A stretch of DNA of 64,000 bases, taken from positions 58,558 to 122,557 of the forward strand of contig JAEUHS010000119.1 in the NCBI GenBank assembly GCA_016794035.1. The letters are read 5' to 3'. This document shows positions 61,381 through 64,000 of this stretch, piece after piece. The stretch comes from Planctomycetota bacterium (GTDB lineage: Bacteria > Planctomycetota > UBA1135 > UBA2386). Within the stretch, counting starts at the first letter, position 1, and every line of letters begins with the position of its first letter. Made by a program: the position numbers and the translations under genes. The notes under the pieces are model-generated. The model was not told where the DNA came from and did no database searches. It saw only the letters and a program-made list of their open reading frames with translations.

Positions 61381-62787
61381 CTACTTGATCAGCCCGGCTT
61401 CCTTGTACTCGTAGAAGATGCGCACGAAGTCGCGCATCTCGCGCGCGAAGCGTTCGCCGAACGACAGCACCAGGATGTGCTCGACGATGCGGCGCGTCGC
61501 GGCGCTGGCGATCGCCTCGCCCTTGCCGCGGTCCTTGCCCTTGCCTCTGCCCTTGTCCTTGTCGGCGGGGTCCGGCTGGTCGGTGAACGTGAACTGGACC
61601 TCGACGAAGACGCCGCCGCCCGCCTTGGCGATCGCCGCGAAGTCCTCGCGCATCTGCTTCTGCGAGTCGACGAACTCGCGATAGCCCCGCTGCTCCCTGA
61701 GCTTGCCCTGCAGCTCGACGAACACGCCGATGCACGAGGTCAGGAACGGCGTCGCGTCGGACTTCGCCCCGGTCGTCGGCTTGTCGACGGGCACGCCGGG
61801 GGTGTCGTGGGCCGCCTGCACCAGCGCGAGCACCTTGGCGGTCTCGTTGGCATGCGGCGGCGCGTCGCCGATCAGCACGACCAACTTGTTGGCGTCCTGC
61901 TTCCAGTTCATCTTCTCGTCGAGCGCGAGCTCGAGGCCGCCCAACACCGCCTCGGGCAGGTCTTCGCCGCCGAAGGCGCGCAGCTTCTCGAGCTCCTTGC
62001 GCGCGCTGCGGATGTTCTTCGTGAACGGTTGCAGGACCTTGGCGCCCTGCTTGCCGAGTTCGCCGTAGTCCTTGTAGTGCACGATGCCGAGCCGCATCTT
62101 CGGCGAGATGCCGTCGAGGATGTCGACCATCTCGGCCAGCGCCTCGCCGAGCGCATCGATCGTCGGCTGCATGCTGCCGGTCGAGTCGATGACGATCATC
62201 ATGTCGAGTCCGGCCTGGTAGAGGTCGAACGCGCGCTGCGCGGCCGCGCTGGTGCCGCCCTCGCCGGTGGTCGGTTGTGCCCGCGCCGCCCATGCGTCGG
62301 GCGCGAAGGTCGTCTTCGCCGTGCTCCACCAGTTCGTCCAGCCGCTGCGGTCGGTGGCCTCGACGGTCGGCGCCAGGCGGTGCAGCGCCAGCAGCGCGCG
62401 CTCCTTCAGGTGCGCGTTGTTGCGGCCGAGCTGGCGCGTGATCAGCTCGTCGAGCAGGTCGACCGAGGCCACCTTCGGCAGCAGCTCGGGGTCGGCGCGC
62501 AGCAGCGCCTCGAGCCCGAACGCGTTGAGCCGGTCGTCCTTGTCGCGCAGCGCAGCCAGGATCATGCCGACACCGGCCGGGTGCCACCATGCGTTCAGCG
62601 ACAGCAGGATCACGACCTTCTGCACCCAGTGATCCGCCGCGGTGTAGCGCGCGCAGAGCGCCTCGGTCACCTCCTGGCCGAGCGGCGTGGGCGGCTCCGC
62701 CTGCTGCTGGGCGGCGAGCGGCACGGTGAGCGCGCCGCAGGCGGCGAGCAGGGCGAGGGAGACGCGGCGGTGGAGGGCTCGGAGCAT
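61381..62787 (-). CDS. secreted von Willebrand factor A (VWA) domain protein
   Basis: 468-residue exported protein with a signal peptide (ending near PLAAQ). The N-terminal 150 residues are HEAT-like helices (LRDKDDRLNAFGLEALLR and HLKERALLALHRL). The VWA domain spans about 193-405 with the metal-binding DSTGSM (D201 region), and later VVLIGDAPPH. A low-complexity Lys/Asp/Gly run (DKDKGRGKGKDRGKG) sits near residue 415, and the protein ends RIFYEYKEAGLIK. VWA domains bind proteins through metal-coordinated ligands. It is flanked by sulfatase genes on both sides, but no direct link is shown. Confidence 0.88.
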   Translation of the reverse strand: MLRALHRRVSLALLAACGALTVPLAAQQQAEPPTPLGQEVTEALCARYTAADHWVQKVVILLSLNAWWHPAGVGMILAALRDKDDRLNAFGLEALLRADPELLPKVASVDLLDELITRQLGRNNAHLKERALLALHRLAPTVEATDRSGWTNWWSTAKTTFAPDAWAARAQPTTGEGGTSAAAQRAFDLYQAGLDMMIVIDSTGSMQPTIDALGEALAEMVDILDGISPKMRLGIVHYKDYGELGKQGAKVLQPFTKNIRSARKELEKLRAFGGEDLPEAVLGGLELALDEKMNWKQDANKLVVLIGDAPPHANETAKVLALVQAAHDTPGVPVDKPTTGAKSDATPFLTSCIGVFVELQGKLREQRGYREFVDSQKQMREDFAAIAKAGGGVFVEVQFTFTDQPDPADKDKGRGKGKDRGKGEAIASAATRRIVEHILVLSFGERFAREMRDFVRIFYEYKEAGLIK

Positions 62788-62851
62788 CGCACGGTGGGGG
62801 CAGGCGCGCAGTCTAGCCCGGGGGCAGGCCGACGCGCGGCGCCGTTGCGGA

Positions 62852-64000
62852 CTACTCGACGATCAGTTCGCCGAACTGCGTCTCGGCGTTGCTGGCGCCG
62901 TAGCCCCACGCCGTGAGTCCGGTCCACGTCGCCGGCAGTGCGACCTCGACCTGCCGGCCCTGCGCCGCGGCGCGCAGCCGGTGCGCGGCGAGGTCGACGG
63001 TGACCACGATCGCGACCGGCGTCGTGCCGTCCCAGTCGATGCCGACGCCTTCGCGTTCTGCCATGCCCTTGGGTCCGACGACGACCAGGCGCCGTGCGTC
63101 GAAGTCGATGCCGGCGCGCACGAGGTCGTGCCGCGGCTCGCCGCCGGTCAGCAGCACGAAGCCGTTCTGCTGCTGGCGGCCGGCGACGGGAGCCATCGTC
63201 GTGCGGAGCACGGTGTCGCCGGCGCGTTCGTGCCGCCCGAGCAGGTAGCCGCCGGTCGCGTTGGCCCAGACGCGCAGGCCCGCGTCGGTCGTCTGCACGC
63301 GCGCGATGCCGGCCGTCACCGAGAAGCGGCCGTCGCCGAGGTCGCCGGTCGTGTCGTCGTACTGCGCGCGCAGCTCGGTGAGCCGCGCGGTCAGCGCGGC
63401 GCGCACCTCGGCGTGGTCGGGGTCGTCGGCGACGCTGTGCAGTTCGTGCGGGTCGGTGGCGAGATCGAACAGCTCCCAGGCGGCCAGTCCGGGCTCGTAG
63501 TAGTGCACCAGCTTGTAGCGCTCGGTGCGCACGCCGTAGTGCGCCGGCACCATGTGCACCGCGTGCGACTCGTAGTAGTGGTAGTAGACCGCGTCGCGCC
63601 ACGCTGCCGGCGGCGTGCCCGCCAGCAGCGGCAGCAGGCTCCGGCCGTGCACGTCGGCCGGGATCGCGACGCCCGCGAGGTCGAGCAACGTCGGCGCGAA
63701 GTCGATGTTCTGCGTCAGCTGCCGCACCTCGACGCCGGGCGCGATGTGGCCGGGCCACTGCACCAGCAGCGGCATGCGGAAGCTCTCCTCGTACATCCAC
63801 CGCTTGTCGTACCAGCCGTGGTCGCCGAGGTAGAAGCCCTGGTCCGACGAGTAGACGAACACCGTGTTCTGCTTCACGTCGGGGTGCGCGTCGAGCCAGT
63901 CGAGCAGGCGGCCGACGCTGCGGTCGACGCCGGCGACGCAGCGCAGGTAGTTCTTGACGTAGCGCTGGTACTGCCAGCGCACGCGCTCGACGCCGGTCGG
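62852..64000 (-). CDS. sulfatase (5' end outside window)
   Basis: C-terminal 382 residues of a sulfatase; the N-terminal part with the formylglycine cysteine is beyond base 64000. The visible part includes the typical VYSSDQGFYLGDHGWYDKRWM, with the metal-ligand aspartate and the basic residues of the active site. QNIDFAPTLLDLAGV and the terminal HELFDLATDP-type segment (ELFDLATDPHEL) follow. A C-terminal extension of about 150 residues, beta-rich, may bind carbohydrate. Its family resembles secreted arylsulfatases and N-acetylglucosamine-6-sulfatases that act on sulfated polysaccharides. A signal peptide and catalytic cysteine cannot be confirmed here. Confidence 0.9.
   Translation of the reverse strand, partial: PTGVERVRWQYQRYVKNYLRCVAGVDRSVGRLLDWLDAHPDVKQNTVFVYSSDQGFYLGDHGWYDKRWMYEESFRMPLLVQWPGHIAPGVEVRQLTQNIDFAPTLLDLAGVAIPADVHGRSLLPLLAGTPPAAWRDAVYYHYYESHAVHMVPAHYGVRTERYKLVHYYEPGLAAWELFDLATDPHELHSVADDPDHAEVRAALTARLTELRAQYDDTTGDLGDGRFSVTAGIARVQTTDAGLRVWANATGGYLLGRHERAGDTVLRTTMAPVAGRQQQNGFVLLTGGEPRHDLVRAGIDFDARRLVVVGPKGMAEREGVGIDWDGTTPVAIVVTVDLAAHRLRAAAQGRQVEVALPATWTGLTAWGYGASNAETQFGELIVE

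Overview
The window is uniformly very GC-rich, densely coded chromosomal DNA. Its gene content points to the phylum Planctomycetota: ECF sigma factors translationally coupled to large membrane Ser/Thr kinases, multi-haem and single-haem c-type cytochrome proteins, two sulfatases (one fused to a cytochrome c domain), a large secreted carboxypeptidase-regulatory-like protein, a PMT/TMTC-type glycosyltransferase group, and an MscK-like channel. No rRNA, tRNA, CRISPR array, insertion sequence or phage gene was recognised. No gene-free stretch exceeds about 200 bases. The assignment to the phylum is inference from gene families; the exact lineage cannot be read from this sequence.

Layout. 1-1191: 3' end of a multi-haem cytochrome c protein. 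1361-5513: a coupled DMT transporter and xanthine dehydrogenase operon (small FAD/2Fe-2S and large molybdopterin subunits). 5489-9858 (minus): two coupled amidohydrolase-fold proteins holding three modules, only one of which keeps the HxH metal motif. 9917-12846 (minus): a YfiR-like periplasmic protein coupled to a hybrid histidine kinase. 13029-19322 (minus): a TetR - outer membrane factor - HlyD - RND efflux operon with a palindromic operator over its promoter. 19392-23264 (minus): an aminotransferase V / Ogt pair and two lipoproteins. 23333-25024: leucine dehydrogenase and a thioesterase. 25157-31169: ECF sigma factor, kinase and carboxypeptidase-regulatory-like protein. 31313-38030: surface-glycan-type glycosyltransferases, a FkbM methyltransferase, a secreted protein and a TMTC-like TPR protein. 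38047-44358: aminopeptidases (M17, M1), an alkyltransferase-like DNA repair protein, YtxJ, a YciI-domain lipoprotein and a 2OG-Fe(II) oxygenase. 44490-47713 (minus): a second ECF/kinase pair. 47906-51965 (minus): RpiA and an MscK-like channel. 52155-53584: a C39-like cysteine peptidase coupled to an N-formylglutamate amidohydrolase. 53632-55697: a third ECF cassette with a membrane LRR-like partner. 55774-61371: a transglutaminase, the cytochrome c-sulfatase fusion and a small lipoprotein. 61381-64000 (minus): a VWA protein and a partial sulfatase.

How the genes work together. Genes are organised in short operons with thirteen ATGA/GTGA stop-start overlaps, so translational coupling is the dominant expression strategy. 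Several operon-first genes lack a Shine-Dalgarno sequence and carry a -10-like hexamer six bases before ATG, which suggests leaderless transcripts. Three sigma-factor cassettes, a hybrid histidine kinase and a TetR repressor give a high density of signal transduction. Metabolic genes fit an aerobic heterotroph that uses peptides, purines and sulfated polymers. The most unusual single gene is the 958-residue cytochrome c-sulfatase fusion at 58004-60880.
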